In this document: one piece after another, positions 35,383-43,406 of the stretch
Numbering within the stretch: the stretch's first letter is position 1
Layout: every line of letters begins with the position of its first letter
DNA from: Gracilimonas sp965227785
Lineage (GTDB): Bacteria; Bacteroidota; Rhodothermia; Balneolales; Balneolaceae
Direction of reading: 5' to 3'
Length of the DNA: 64,000 bases
Assembly (NCBI RefSeq): GCF_965227785.1
Contig: NZ_OZ245785.1
Location: 558,001 to 622,000, forward strand
Translations under genes and position numbers: made by a program
Notes under the pieces: model-generated
What the model saw: only the letters and a program-made list of their open reading frames with translations
Told to the model about the DNA's origin: nothing
The model's database searches: none

Positions 35383-36096
35383 TCACATCGGTGGAACCTC
35401 TCCCCCCTGAGGCATCAAGGTGATTTCTTCGGCAACACTTCTGCTGCTCAATTCTGAAAGAGATACGATCAGCCTTCCTACATCCTCAGGATCAATAAGG
35501 TTTTTGGGGTCGATATCGACTTCATGCCAGGATGTTGAATACGTTTGGCCAAGGTTAATGGCCGTAACAGCTATGTTTGAACCCGTCAATTCTTTTCTAA
35601 GAGAACGCGTGTACCCCAATAATGCGTGTTTGGACATAGAGTATGCCCCACTATCTTTCAAACCCTTCAAAGCTCCAACAGAGCTGATATTCACAACTAA
35701 ACCTCTGTTACTATTCCTCAGATCCGGCAAAACAGCCTTTGTCAGATTAAATGCCCCGGCTGCATTAATCTGAAACTGTGATACAAACTCTTCATTGGAT
35801 GTGTCTTCCAGTTTTTTAAATAAGAAGGAGCCGGCATTATTAATCAGGATGCCAGGATTGAGCTTTCCAAAATCGACCTCGCCTATTTTAACCTCATTGG
35901 TTATATCCAGGGTTAGTATCTCAACTTTTGAAGCACCTTCATCAATACACTCCTCTTTGGCTTCGGTTAATTCCTGCTGATTTCGGGCGATTAAGACAAG
36001 CGGATGATTTGTTTTTCGGGCAAACACCCTGGCTATTGAAAGGCCGATTCCTTTACTGCCCCCTGTAATTATTACCGATTGGTCGCTAAATGCCAT
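35383..36096 (-). CDS. Short-chain dehydrogenase/reductase
   Basis: A 237-residue classical SDR. The NAD(P)-binding TGGSKGIG is at residues 11-18, NNAG is near 87, the catalytic serine is in VVNISSVGALKG (about 137-140) and the catalytic YxxxK is YSMSK near residue 153. A basic residue in the first loop (RNQQE) favours NADP. The substrate is unknown. It is the third gene after queD and queE on the same strand, with a 7-base gap. Its presence in a deazapurine operon could be coincidental. Confidence 0.9.
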   Translation of the reverse strand: MAFSDQSVIITGGSKGIGLSIARVFARKTNHPLVLIARNQQELTEAKEECIDEGASKVEILTLDITNEVKIGEVDFGKLNPGILINNAGSFLFKKLEDTSNEEFVSQFQINAAGAFNLTKAVLPDLRNSNRGLVVNISSVGALKGLKDSGAYSMSKHALLGYTRSLRKELTGSNIAVTAINLGQTYSTSWHEVDIDPKNLIDPEDVGRLIVSLSELSSRSVAEEITLMPQGGEVPPM

Positions 36097-36103
36097 TGTA
36101 AGA

Positions 36104-36754
36104 TTATGGTACTTTTAAAAATTTATGAGTCTGAAGACTGATACCCCATTCCGGATTTTCCTTAACATAGTCCACAATCAGGTCGATAGACTTCGGGGTA
36201 TCCCACTCTGGCTGGAGCAACAACTTTGTTCCTTCCGGGCATTTTGCTGCATTTTCTTCCGCCCACTTCAGGTCTTTGTTTGTGAGAACTACTACCTTTA
36301 ATTCATCCACATATGCAAAGACTTCGGCAGTAGGTTTCTTAAACCGTTTTGGTGAAAGGGTAATCCAATCCAACTGTCCTGATAACGGTGAGGAACCACT
36401 GGTCTCAATATGAACCTGTAATCCGGCCGATTTCAAACCGAGTGTAAGCGGTAGCAGATCGTGTAACAGGGGTTCCCCGCCAGTAATCACAACGAATGGT
36501 GCTCCGCTTTCTTTAGCTGCTTCCACCAACTCGCCAACCGACAGCTTCGGATGACCTTCTTCTTCCCAGCTTTCTTTTACATCACACCACCAGCAATTCA
36601 CATCACAACCCGCTGTACGGATAAAGTATGAGGCACGACCTGTGTGAGCTCCTTCTCCCTGAATGGTATAAAAATGCTCCATTACCGGGTACTCCACATC
36701 CATGAAGTCTTTTTCATCGGTAAGCCATTCGGTATGTTTTTCTGTTTTAAACAT
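36104..36754 (-). CDS. queE: 7-carboxy-7-deazaguanine synthase (QueE)
   Basis: A radical-SAM enzyme that converts 6-carboxytetrahydropterin to 7-carboxy-7-deazaguanine, the ring-contraction step of queuosine biosynthesis. The cluster motif is CDVNCWWCD (CX3CX2C, residues about 50-57), followed by FVVITGGEPLLHDLLPLTLGL, the family's SAM/substrate motif. At 216 residues it has the usual size. The C-terminus QTHKFLKVP is typical of QueE (substrate/Mg region). It overlaps queD by 8 bases. Confidence 0.96.
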   Translation of the reverse strand: MFKTEKHTEWLTDEKDFMDVEYPVMEHFYTIQGEGAHTGRASYFIRTAGCDVNCWWCDVKESWEEEGHPKLSVGELVEAAKESGAPFVVITGGEPLLHDLLPLTLGLKSAGLQVHIETSGSSPLSGQLDWITLSPKRFKKPTAEVFAYVDELKVVVLTNKDLKWAEENAAKCPEGTKLLLQPEWDTPKSIDLIVDYVKENPEWGISLQTHKFLKVP

Positions 36755-37136
36755 CTTTATCCGTGTACTCTACCCAGCTGGTTTCCGTTTCCCAAACCGT
36801 GACCGTTAGTTCAATATCTTCGGGAATACGGCTTTTAGTTTCTTTGTGGATAAATTCAGCAATCCGTTCAGCTGTTGTGTTTTCGGGCATCAACTCATTC
36901 AGAAAGCCATGATCAAATCCACCCTTTTCTGAGTCTTTGGCTGCCCACTTCAATTCTTTGAAATCGCATACCATATCGGGGGTTTCTAAATATTGAGAAG
37001 GATTCAGCTTATTGGATTTAGCAGTCATCTTCACTTTGTAAGAATGCCCGTGCATTCTACCACACTTCCCATCATATCCTTCTATAAAATGGGCAGCATC
37101 AAATTTAAATTCTGTATGTAACGTCCAGGTTGGCAT
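36747..37136 (-). CDS. queD: 6-carboxy-5,6,7,8-tetrahydropterin synthase (QueD)
   Basis: Converts dihydroneopterin triphosphate to 6-carboxytetrahydropterin for queuosine biosynthesis. The zinc ligands are recognisable: the first His in FDAAHF and the pair in GRMHGHSYKV, all near the N-terminus. The catalytic cysteine is in GKCGRMHGH and the catalytic His may be FDHGFLNEL. The open frame begins at 37178, but that start lies only 5 bases after the T-tract of the preceding operon's terminator, so MPTWTLHTEF at 37136 is preferred. Overlaps queE. The other queuosine genes (queC, queF) are not in the window. Confidence 0.93.
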   Translation of the reverse strand: MPTWTLHTEFKFDAAHFIEGYDGKCGRMHGHSYKVKMTAKSNKLNPSQYLETPDMVCDFKELKWAAKDSEKGGFDHGFLNELMPENTTAERIAEFIHKETKSRIPEDIELTVTVWETETSWVEYTDKDV

Positions 37137-37182
37137 TGTATAGTCTGTAATTTTGATATCGTTGATTGGCGACATCATTCAA

Positions 37183-37210
37183 TAAAAAAAGCCACGTTGT
37201 GGCGTGGCTT
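37183..37210 (-). terminator. Terminator between the redox operon and queD
   Basis: On the minus strand a perfect 8-bp stem AAGCCACG/CGTGGCTT with a 6-base loop is followed by a T-tract. It ends the operon of 37235-40297 genes and separates it from queD. Confidence 0.93.
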
Positions 37211-37234
37211 AAAATTACGGGTTTTTCAGTAAAA

Positions 37235-37852
37235 TTACTTGGTTCGCTTTATAGTACATCCAAGCGAGCGGGTTTCCTTTGTGTTGATCTCCGTTCCGCT
37301 TACCAGCTGGTTGATAGCATCTTCTGCATAGGTTGACTCTACGGAATTGGCGTCATTAGCGTTATCATCAATAGCCCCATGATAAACCAGCGTTAAGTTC
37401 TCATCAAAAAGAAAGATCTCCGGTGTGCGCGTTGCCCCAAAGGCATCCGCAATCACATGATTCTCATCCAGGGCATATGGAAAATCATAATCCTGCTTCT
37501 GAGCACGTTTTCTCATGTCTTCCATCGATTCACCCCGGTTCCTGATACGTTCGTTGGGGTTCAGGGCAATCATTCCGATATCATTAGCTTCAGTAAGCGC
37601 GGCCAGACCATTGTACCGGTCTTCCCATTTAGCCACCCAGGGACACGTATTGCAAGAGAACATTACAAGTAGCCCCTTATCCCCTGCTACTCCGGAAAGT
37701 GTCAGTGTCCGCCCGGATGTATCTTCAACTTCCTGGTTTATCTGGGGAGCTTTGTCACCAATTTTGAGGCTTTTGGTTGTCTGAGTTTGAGCAAAAGCTG
37801 TTAATACCAGCACTGCTGATAATCCCAGTATGAGTTTTGTCAATTTTTTCAT
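37235..37852 (-). CDS. Thioredoxin-like (redoxin) exported protein
   Basis: A 205-residue exported thioredoxin-fold protein (signal peptide MKKLTKLILGLSAVLVLTAFAQ). The active-site segment is MFSCNTCPWVAKWEDRYNGL, giving a CxxC pair (Cys-Asn-Thr-Cys). The rest matches the AhpC/TSA-related family: QDYDFPYALDENHVIADAFGATRTPEIFLFDENLTLVYHGAIDDN. Probably a periplasmic redox protein. It is 3 bases downstream of the TlpA-like gene, so the two may be redox partners. Terminated by the hairpin at 37183-37210. Confidence 0.9.
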   Translation of the reverse strand: MKKLTKLILGLSAVLVLTAFAQTQTTKSLKIGDKAPQINQEVEDTSGRTLTLSGVAGDKGLLVMFSCNTCPWVAKWEDRYNGLAALTEANDIGMIALNPNERIRNRGESMEDMRKRAQKQDYDFPYALDENHVIADAFGATRTPEIFLFDENLTLVYHGAIDDNANDANSVESTYAEDAINQLVSGTEINTKETRSLGCTIKRTK

Positions 37853-37855
37853 GGC

Positions 37856-38341
37856 TTAATCCTCATTAATAACTTTAAGTAATTCTGATTCAAAAGTCTC
37901 CAGTTCGGCTTTACCTTCCCATGAAGTCATGACCTCACCTTGTTTATTATACACAATGGTAAAGGGAAGTGCACCCGTCCAATCATTAGAAATGGTTGTT
38001 ATAAACTCATTGTCTTTCCCCACCTTAAAATAGGTTTCAAAATCAACGCCCTGCTCTTTCAGGAAAGCTTCAGCATCATCGCGCGCTTCTCTGAAATCAC
38101 CGGATACAAAAATCAGTTTAAACTGACCCTCATATTTCTCATTCAGCTCCATCAGATAGGGGAATTCTTCAATACAAGGGGCACACCAGGTCGCCCAAAA
38201 ATTCATTAAAACAGGCTTCTTGCCTTTATACTCTTCCACTTTAGCCATAATCTGATCAGCAGTGGCATCTACCAAAATTTCATCGCCTGAAAAGGAAAGG
38301 CTCATCGTTAATAAAAGAATACTGTTTATGATAGTCTTCAT
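37856..38341 (-). CDS. TlpA-family thiol-disulfide reductase
   Basis: A 161-residue exported thioredoxin (signal peptide about residues 1-19, SILLLTMSLSFSG). The active site is WATWCAPCIEEFP, giving WCAPC. The cis-proline region is GALPFTIVYN. TlpA-like proteins reduce periplasmic disulfides, as in cytochrome c maturation. Haem proteins are encoded elsewhere in the window (31.5-34.1 kb), so a maturation role is possible but not shown. It overlaps the upstream alkyltransferase-like gene by 4 bases. Confidence 0.92.
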   Translation of the reverse strand: MKTIINSILLLTMSLSFSGDEILVDATADQIMAKVEEYKGKKPVLMNFWATWCAPCIEEFPYLMELNEKYEGQFKLIFVSGDFREARDDAEAFLKEQGVDFETYFKVGKDNEFITTISNDWTGALPFTIVYNKQGEVMTSWEGKAELETFESELLKVINED

Positions 38342-38688
38342 ATGATATCAGATAACTCCATGGGATTCCAAAAGTGATTTTCAATATCAACGGTATAATC
38401 TTTTTTAAATTGAACTCCCTCCTGTTGGAGCCGTTCCCTCATGGTGTCACCTTCAAAGTGAGCGCGGCCGGTAAGCTGTCCCAGCCTGTTTAAGACACGG
38501 TGTGCGGGCAAATCATATCCCAAATCATAACTCCTATAGTTATTCATTGCATAACCTACCATACGTGCTCCGGACTCAACCCCCAGGTATCGGGCAATAG
38601 CACCGTAAGAAGTTACTTTACCCTGAGGTATTTTAGCTACCACTTCATACACTCGTTCGTAAAAATCAGCGGTTTTATCCGAACTCAC
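38338..38688 (-). CDS. Alkyltransferase-like (ATL) DNA repair protein
   Basis: A 116-residue O6-methylguanine-DNA methyltransferase C-domain homologue. It has VTSYGAIARYLGVESGARMVGYAMNN and the active-site loop LPAHRVLNRLGQLTG. The reactive cysteine of true MGMT (PCHRV) is alanine here, so it cannot transfer alkyl groups. ATL proteins bind alkylated guanine and pass it to nucleotide excision repair. The arginine finger is the R of SGARMVG. Overlaps by 4 bases with both neighbours. Confidence 0.92.
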   Translation of the reverse strand: MSSDKTADFYERVYEVVAKIPQGKVTSYGAIARYLGVESGARMVGYAMNNYRSYDLGYDLPAHRVLNRLGQLTGRAHFEGDTMRERLQQEGVQFKKDYTVDIENHFWNPMELSDII

Positions 38689-39542
38689 GATAATAACTTT
38701 CTTATTTCTTCAAGAGAATCTGTTTCACCGTTTTTACGAACGGAAATTTTAACAGCCTCAATTCCCAGTGTTTTATATAAAGAAAGCAGTTCGGGTGCAT
38801 TTTTCAAACTTTCCATGTGCTGTTTTACCGTTTTTAAATCACCGCGTGCTATGGGACCAGTTAAAGCTTCGGTTACACCCAGCTCTTTTACATTCCGAAG
38901 GGTGTTTTCCATCAAAGGGGTGATGGCTTTCAGAGCCGTTTCTTCAGGCACGTCCCCCAATGCAGAAATCTTTGATACCAGTTCAGCCAACACTACCAGG
39001 TAATTAGAAGCTACCACGGCGGAAGCATGAAGCAATGGCTTAGCTTTCGGTTCAACCTTAAACATATGAGCTTTTAGTCTATCTGCGAGCTCTTCCATCC
39101 GACGAATGGCTGCCTCATCCCCCTCAACATCAAACCAGGTGTTTTCAAATGAAGATGTTTTTGGAGTGATGGCTTTCATGGGGTGAAATGAAGCTATGGA
39201 AGCTCCTGCCTTGCTTATGGGCGATAACACTTCTGATGCATGAACACCTGAGCAGTGAACTACACTTCTATCGTTCAAATCAGTATATCTTTCAGATAAC
39301 TGTGTAGCCACACTTTCAATGGCATCATCAGAAACGGTCAGAAAAGTCAGTTCCCCGAGCTTATTTTCATTATTAGGAAGTCCCTTGCTGAAATAGGTAT
39401 CCGGATATTTTTTGATTAGATCAGGATCAATTTCCGAACGATTAAAAACGGATAGCACCTCATATCCTGATGTTGTCAGCACATTCAGTAATGCCGAACC
39501 CACGCTTCCCAATCCAATTATGGTGATGCGGGGCTTTTTCAT
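38685..39542 (-). CDS. Rossmann-fold DUF2520 protein
   Basis: A 285-residue protein with an N-terminal NAD(P)-binding fold (ITIIGLGSVGSALLNVLTTSG, GxGxxG) resembling the F420-dependent/3-hydroxyisobutyrate dehydrogenase group, and a C-terminal helical DUF2520 domain (HASAVVASNYLVVLAELVSK). A conserved histidine sits in SFHPMKAITP. The substrate is unknown. Proteins of this family often neighbour coenzyme A or pantothenate genes, but not here. It overlaps the ATL gene by 4 bases. Confidence 0.85.
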   Translation of the reverse strand: MKKPRITIIGLGSVGSALLNVLTTSGYEVLSVFNRSEIDPDLIKKYPDTYFSKGLPNNENKLGELTFLTVSDDAIESVATQLSERYTDLNDRSVVHCSGVHASEVLSPISKAGASIASFHPMKAITPKTSSFENTWFDVEGDEAAIRRMEELADRLKAHMFKVEPKAKPLLHASAVVASNYLVVLAELVSKISALGDVPEETALKAITPLMENTLRNVKELGVTEALTGPIARGDLKTVKQHMESLKNAPELLSLYKTLGIEAVKISVRKNGETDSLEEIRKLLS

Positions 39543-39544
39543 AA

Positions 39545-40297
39545 TCAGGCCATTTGGGGTTCGGTACGCTTGGCATATCCACAGATATGGGTAGCAGATT
39601 CAATATGATCCAGGAACTCAACATCATATCCCCAGGATCGCGCTACCAAAATGCCACTCATAAACGCCCTGGCTCCTTTCACCGTCTTCTCGTTGCTGTT
39701 CAAATAGTGCATTAAGCCTGATTCTTTATTATTCACAACCAGTGTGCGCAATTTTTCCAATTCTTCCGGACTTGAGGCCGGTACATCACAACAATATACA
39801 ATCAGTGCATTTCGGTTGAGCAGAAGTTCATCCAAAGTATAAGCCAGTTCGCGAATTATGGCAGGGTCATAGTCACCAATTTGCAAGCTCACCACCTCAA
39901 AATCCGAGAAGCAAGACTGTAAAATAGGTAACTGGGTATATAGACTCATTTCTTTGCTGTAGCCTTCATCTGCGATAAAAAAGTCGTCTTCTTCATCACA
40001 AAATTCATTTCTCAGAAAATCATTAACCGGCACTTCCCCAAACCGGGTTTCGAATACTTTATTCGAAGGCATAGCCAGTTTTTTCTGCAGGTGGCCTGTA
40101 TAAGATTCAATGACAACTACCGTATCAAAGGTTTGATTGACGACGGTTTTATAGGTAGTGCAAAGTTCCCCGAAGTTGTGCTCACCGATGTTATTTGGAA
40201 CAAAAAGCATCCGTACATGCTCGGCACTGGTGTTTAAGTGCTTCGCATTTTTAACGTGATCCTGGATCTGATGCTGCGTTAGGCTCTGGACATCCAT
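39545..40297 (-). CDS. MEMO/AmmeMemoRadiSam-B-like protein with altered metal site
   Basis: A 250-residue protein in which the middle (SLYTQLPILQSCFSDFEVVSLQIGDYDP, then NALIVYCCDVPASSPEELEKLRTLV) follows the MEMO pattern of strand-helix segments. However, the MEMO metal-binding histidines are not all recognisable: the usual EHSIEVQLPFLQ reads KEMSLYTQLPILQ and the usual LVVASSDxSH reads LIVYCCDVPAS. So it may be a non-catalytic member. The open frame extends to 40333, but that start would lie in the preceding terminator's T-tract, so ATG 40297 (MDVQSLTQHQ) is chosen. First gene of the redox/repair operon. Confidence 0.5.
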   Translation of the reverse strand: MDVQSLTQHQIQDHVKNAKHLNTSAEHVRMLFVPNNIGEHNFGELCTTYKTVVNQTFDTVVVIESYTGHLQKKLAMPSNKVFETRFGEVPVNDFLRNEFCDEEDDFFIADEGYSKEMSLYTQLPILQSCFSDFEVVSLQIGDYDPAIIRELAYTLDELLLNRNALIVYCCDVPASSPEELEKLRTLVVNNKESGLMHYLNSNEKTVKGARAFMSGILVARSWGYDVEFLDHIESATHICGYAKRTEPQMA

Positions 40298-40331
40298 AAT
40301 TGTGTGCTGATGATATTTCGTTTGTATAAAC

Positions 40332-40387
40332 AAAAAAGCCCGGAGATACCTTCCCTCTAATCGGGAGAAACGATATTTCCGAGCTTT
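40332..40387 (-). terminator. Terminator after the phosphopantetheinyl transferase gene
   Basis: On the minus strand the stem AAAGCTCGGA pairs with TCCGGGCTTT (one wobble), separated by a 33-base loop that can form a second small hairpin (TTC-CCC/GGGAA). A TTTTTT tract follows. Immediately downstream of the stop at 40391. Confidence 0.85.
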
Positions 40388-40390
40388 TAG

Positions 40391-41029
40391 TCAAATATGT
40401 TTGCTTTGATAAGCTAATGCTATCTGATGATTTGTTACCCTGAAACTACAAATTTCAAATAATTTATCATTGTTAAATCTTACAGAAAACCGGTTTTTTT
40501 GATTCTTTAATATAGTGAGGTCGTTCAGGTTGGTTCTCAGTCCGGTACCCAGGCATTTTACGGCTGCCTCTTTTATTGTCCACAGTTTCACCGGTTGTTC
40601 TGATACCAGTGTTTTCAGCTCCTCTTCATTCAATATTCTTTTTACTACTGCCGGATTTATTTCCCGATCTGCAAGTTCAACATCCAGTCCAATATTTTTT
40701 GAGAGCGAAAGTGCACAGTATACTTTTTGGGGAGAATGTGAAAAACTCACATAGATAAGTTCATTTTGATGTTGAGCATACGGTTTTCCCATTTCTTCCT
40801 TTACCAGACCTACTTCATCCGGAGCAATATTTAAACTATGGATCATATGCCTGAAAAGGTGACGAGCCGCCAGATATTCAGCTTTTCTATTGGCACTGGC
40901 AAAACCCTGATACTCTTCCAACTCTTCCTTGCTCAGAATATTTGTGGATTCAGAAGCATTAATTTCAGCTTCCCCGAGCAGTACATCATCCGGCCATAAA
41001 TCGATGTGTTTCGTCTCTAATCTTTTCAT
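40391..41029 (-). CDS. 4'-phosphopantetheinyl transferase (Sfp superfamily)
   Basis: Transfers phosphopantetheine from coenzyme A to a serine on carrier proteins. The 212-residue protein shows the superfamily motifs NIGLDVELADREI (the DxE Mg2+ site) and VKLWTIKEAAVKCLGTGL (WxxKEA). Length fits the Sfp/AcpT type. It is monocistronic-looking, with its own terminator. The acceptor (ACP of fatty-acid synthesis or a secondary-metabolite carrier) is not visible here. Confidence 0.93.
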   Translation of the reverse strand: MKRLETKHIDLWPDDVLLGEAEINASESTNILSKEELEEYQGFASANRKAEYLAARHLFRHMIHSLNIAPDEVGLVKEEMGKPYAQHQNELIYVSFSHSPQKVYCALSLSKNIGLDVELADREINPAVVKRILNEEELKTLVSEQPVKLWTIKEAAVKCLGTGLRTNLNDLTILKNQKNRFSVRFNNDKLFEICSFRVTNHQIALAYQSKHI

Positions 41030-41078
41030 GAGGCAAGTATAAGAATTTTTAGAAAAATGAGACTGTAATTAGAAGTCT

Positions 41079-41112
41079 AAGAAAAGCAAAAAATGGCGGA
41101 GAGGGAGGGATT
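41079..41112. repeat. Left att repeat (attL), partial tRNA-Ser(GGA) 3' end
   Basis: 34 of 34 bases match 43490-43523 including the tRNA 3' end, the CCA and 15 bases of flank. The copy diverges abruptly at the T-loop position (TTAGAAC instead of TTCGAAC), so it is not a functional tRNA. Confidence 0.9.
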
Positions 41113-41330
41113 AGAACAAGTCCAACAACCTTCGGTTAATCATTGATGACAACACTTAAAACTAAATATTCTCTGATGTATATCAAAGTGGTCACCAGAA
41201 TTAATTCCTCTCTCCTATATCCTGATAAAACTAAAGTTAGTTGTTGTTTCAATCGTTATCTGTTAGATTCCGATCGAACTAAAACGAGAAAGTAATCGGG
41301 GTTCTCATCCGCTTTCGGGAAAGCAACTAT
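41113..41330. other. Gene-free stretch inside the element
   Basis: 218 bases between the left att repeat and the second tRNA-Ser fragment. No frame is supported. AT-rich text with TTAGTTGTTGTTTC near 41238, similar to GAGTTGTTAGAAG in the right arm (43453-43465), might be an integrase arm-type site (low confidence). Confidence 0.4.
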
Positions 41331-41369
41331 TGCGGAGAGCGAGGGATTCGAACCCCCGGAGACCGCAAG
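41331..41369 (-). repeat. 3' fragment of a second, different tRNA-Ser
   Basis: Read on the minus strand, this is the tail of a tRNA-Ser: the end of a variable arm (CTTGCGGTCTCC), a T-arm with GGTTCGAATCCC and an acceptor half CGCTCTCCG. It differs from the resident tRNA-Ser(GGA), and its text fits another serine isoacceptor of Bacteroidota (judged from memory). The 5' half of a tRNA is absent, so this is a fragment, not a gene. It ends 10 bases before the AbiC-like start codon, which implies that a second integration or recombination event at another tRNA-Ser created this junction. Confidence 0.75.
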
Positions 41370-41379
41370 AATTAAGTTT

Positions 41380-42201
41380 ATGGAAGAATGGATAAAGAAA
41401 TATAAAAAAACTTTTGTCCTAATATTATTTATGCCATTAATAATATCGATATCATTTTATTCGTGGCATTTTAGTGGAACAAATTTTACCAGTGATATTT
41501 CATTGTGGGGTAGTTTCGGTGATTATTTATCGGGCACGATTGGTATTGTTTTTTCAATACTAACCATCATACTCATTTTCATCACTTATGAAAGACAATC
41601 TAAGCATATGCGACAAGTTGAAACGCATATGAAGAAAACAGAGGATGCTTTCAATAAACAACTAAAAGTACAAAAATCAGTTAACGTCTATACCAATCTT
41701 TTTAATTTCCTTGATCGAAAAGATAAATTAAAAAATAATATCAAATATCTTCCAATTGATAAAAGAAGTGGTACTAAAGAGGAAAAAAATTCTAATTTAT
41801 TATTAGGTGATGATGCAATTACTGAAATGCTAAATGAGGCAAGATCATTATTATCGAATTCTGATAGTAGTCCAACCGACTTAGAAAAATTTCAAAGTCG
41901 AGGTGAAACTTTACTTAAAAGTGTTGACTACATTGTTCCATTTGTAAATCTTCTTTACAACATTATTCTTTTTATTGACACTTCCGTCCTGTCGAAAAAT
42001 GAAAAAACCAACTTAATGGACTTCGTGAGAAATTCACTTCAAGCTAATGAAATTTTCTTATATATGATTTTCACCAATAAACCTGAGAGATATAATTCGC
42101 CTGATTTAGAGCCTACTGATCACATGTATCGGTTAGCAAAAGAAAATGGTTTTTTTGAATTTATTAATCAGGAAAACATAGATTTAATGATTGTAAATTG
42201 A
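41380..42201 (+). CDS. Putative phage abortive-infection protein (AbiC-like, putAbiC)
   Basis: A 273-residue inner-membrane protein. Two hydrophobic segments (residues about 10-30 and 47-69) are followed by a cytoplasmic coiled-coil/helical region. The signature WGSFGDYLSGTIGIVFSILTIILIFITYERQ, and later VPFVNLLYNIILFIDTSV with FVRNSLQANEIFLYMIFTN, fits the putAbiC (PF16872) pattern of W-G-x-F-G-D-x-x-x-G followed by a Y/F-rich R-x-x-L-x-x-x-E-x-x-L helix. Family members are thought to stop phage growth by host suicide or arrest. It is the only cargo of the element. It is visibly more AT-rich than neighbouring genes, which supports horizontal origin. Identification rests on pattern recognition. 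Confidence 0.65.
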   Translation: MEEWIKKYKKTFVLILFMPLIISISFYSWHFSGTNFTSDISLWGSFGDYLSGTIGIVFSILTIILIFITYERQSKHMRQVETHMKKTEDAFNKQLKVQKSVNVYTNLFNFLDRKDKLKNNIKYLPIDKRSGTKEEKNSNLLLGDDAITEMLNEARSLLSNSDSSPTDLEKFQSRGETLLKSVDYIVPFVNLLYNIILFIDTSVLSKNEKTNLMDFVRNSLQANEIFLYMIFTNKPERYNSPDLEPTDHMYRLAKENGFFEFINQENIDLMIVN

Positions 42202-42205
42202 TAAA

Positions 42206-43399
42206 TCACCTGAGTCTTTTAAGTTCATTTAAAATGTTTTCGCTGTTTATCCTTGCATAATGCTCTGTAGAACTCCGTGAGCTATGCCCCATTAATATCT
42301 GGACCACTTCCATAGGTACACCTTTGTTCAATGTTACCGTTGTCGCAAAGGTGTGGCGTGCTACATGAAAGGTGAGCTTCTTCTTTATACGGGCTAAATC
42401 CGCAATCTCTTTTAGGTAAGCATTACAATTCTGATTACTGGTAACAGGCAGTACCACATCATCATACTTAGGATTTTGCTTCTCATACTTCCTATAAATC
42501 TTCATCGCTGGAGGAAGCAGGATCAAGCGTACAGGTTCTTTCGTCTTTGTTCTACGGGTATTAATCCATATCTCTCCATCCTCTTCACGAAGGTTTTTGT
42601 AGGTCAGGTTATTTAAATCTTTATAGCTCAATCCAGTAAAACAGGAAAAGACAAAAAAGTCTTTAACTTTCTGGAGACGGTTGATACCCTTTAAATCGAC
42701 TTCTTGAATAGCCTTGAGTTCTTCATCGGTGAGAAAGGTTGGTATTTTCTTCTTCTCCCTCCGTTTATAATTCACAAAAGGATTTTTATCAATCCAGCCG
42801 TTATTGAATCCTTTGAGTACGATCTTCTTAATTCCGTCCAGATATTTAAGGGCCGTGTTATGGCTCAGATCAAACTCTGACTTCAAATAACTCTCTAAGT
42901 CTTGTATAAATGCCAGATTGATCTCTCGCATTGGGACATCCCCTTGCCCCTTCTCTTGCCAGATAAAGTCCTCAAGACATTCCTTGATCCTTTCATACTT
43001 AGTGTAGGTAGCTTCAGCGTACTCTGTGCCAACCAGTTTCTTGACTTGCCGATTATGTACTTCGAACTCTTCGATGATCTTACGAACCTCGATCTTCTTG
43101 CCCGTTACAATATCCCGTATCTCTTTAGCCGTGATGAGTTCATCCTGAAGCAATAACTGATTGTAGGCTTTTAAAGCCTTTACTTTGATTACATCCAAGT
43201 AATTATTGACTTCTTCTAAATAATCCGTGTTTCCGGTAGTCTTTTGCTTCTTGTTAACCCAGTCCTTCGGTTTGACCTTCCGCTTGGTTGAGAACTCAAC
43301 CCTGTCTCCCTCTACTTCTATTCTGGCGTAGATGGGACAGGTACCATCTTTACGCATTTTATTTTTTCTGATAATGTATGATAAGCTATAATTACTCAT
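42206..43399 (-). CDS. Bacteroidota-type tyrosine recombinase/integrase
   Basis: A 397-residue phage-integrase-family recombinase that likely moves the element in and out of tRNA-Ser. An N-terminal arm-binding beta domain (residues 1-90) is followed by the core-binding SAM-like domain (about 105-200, FEVHNRQVKKLVGTEYAEATYTKYERI). The catalytic domain has H345-x2-R348 (FHVARHTF), H372 (LMGHSS) and the nucleophile Y381 (EHYARI). The first arginine of the catalytic set is replaced by serine 258 (FTGLSYKDL), as reported for the CTnDOT integrase. Its start lies 106 bases from the tRNA end, the usual attP-side arrangement. Ends 4 bases from the convergent AbiC-like gene. Confidence 0.95.
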   Translation of the reverse strand: MSNYSLSYIIRKNKMRKDGTCPIYARIEVEGDRVEFSTKRKVKPKDWVNKKQKTTGNTDYLEEVNNYLDVIKVKALKAYNQLLLQDELITAKEIRDIVTGKKIEVRKIIEEFEVHNRQVKKLVGTEYAEATYTKYERIKECLEDFIWQEKGQGDVPMREINLAFIQDLESYLKSEFDLSHNTALKYLDGIKKIVLKGFNNGWIDKNPFVNYKRREKKKIPTFLTDEELKAIQEVDLKGINRLQKVKDFFVFSCFTGLSYKDLNNLTYKNLREEDGEIWINTRRTKTKEPVRLILLPPAMKIYRKYEKQNPKYDDVVLPVTSNQNCNAYLKEIADLARIKKKLTFHVARHTFATTVTLNKGVPMEVVQILMGHSSRSSTEHYARINSENILNELKRLR

Positions 43400-43406
43400 G
43401 TGCTGG

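Noticed and set aside
41331..41369. A second functional tRNA-Ser gene
   Set aside because: Only the 3' half is present, without anticodon arm or 5' acceptor strand, so it is a fragment.
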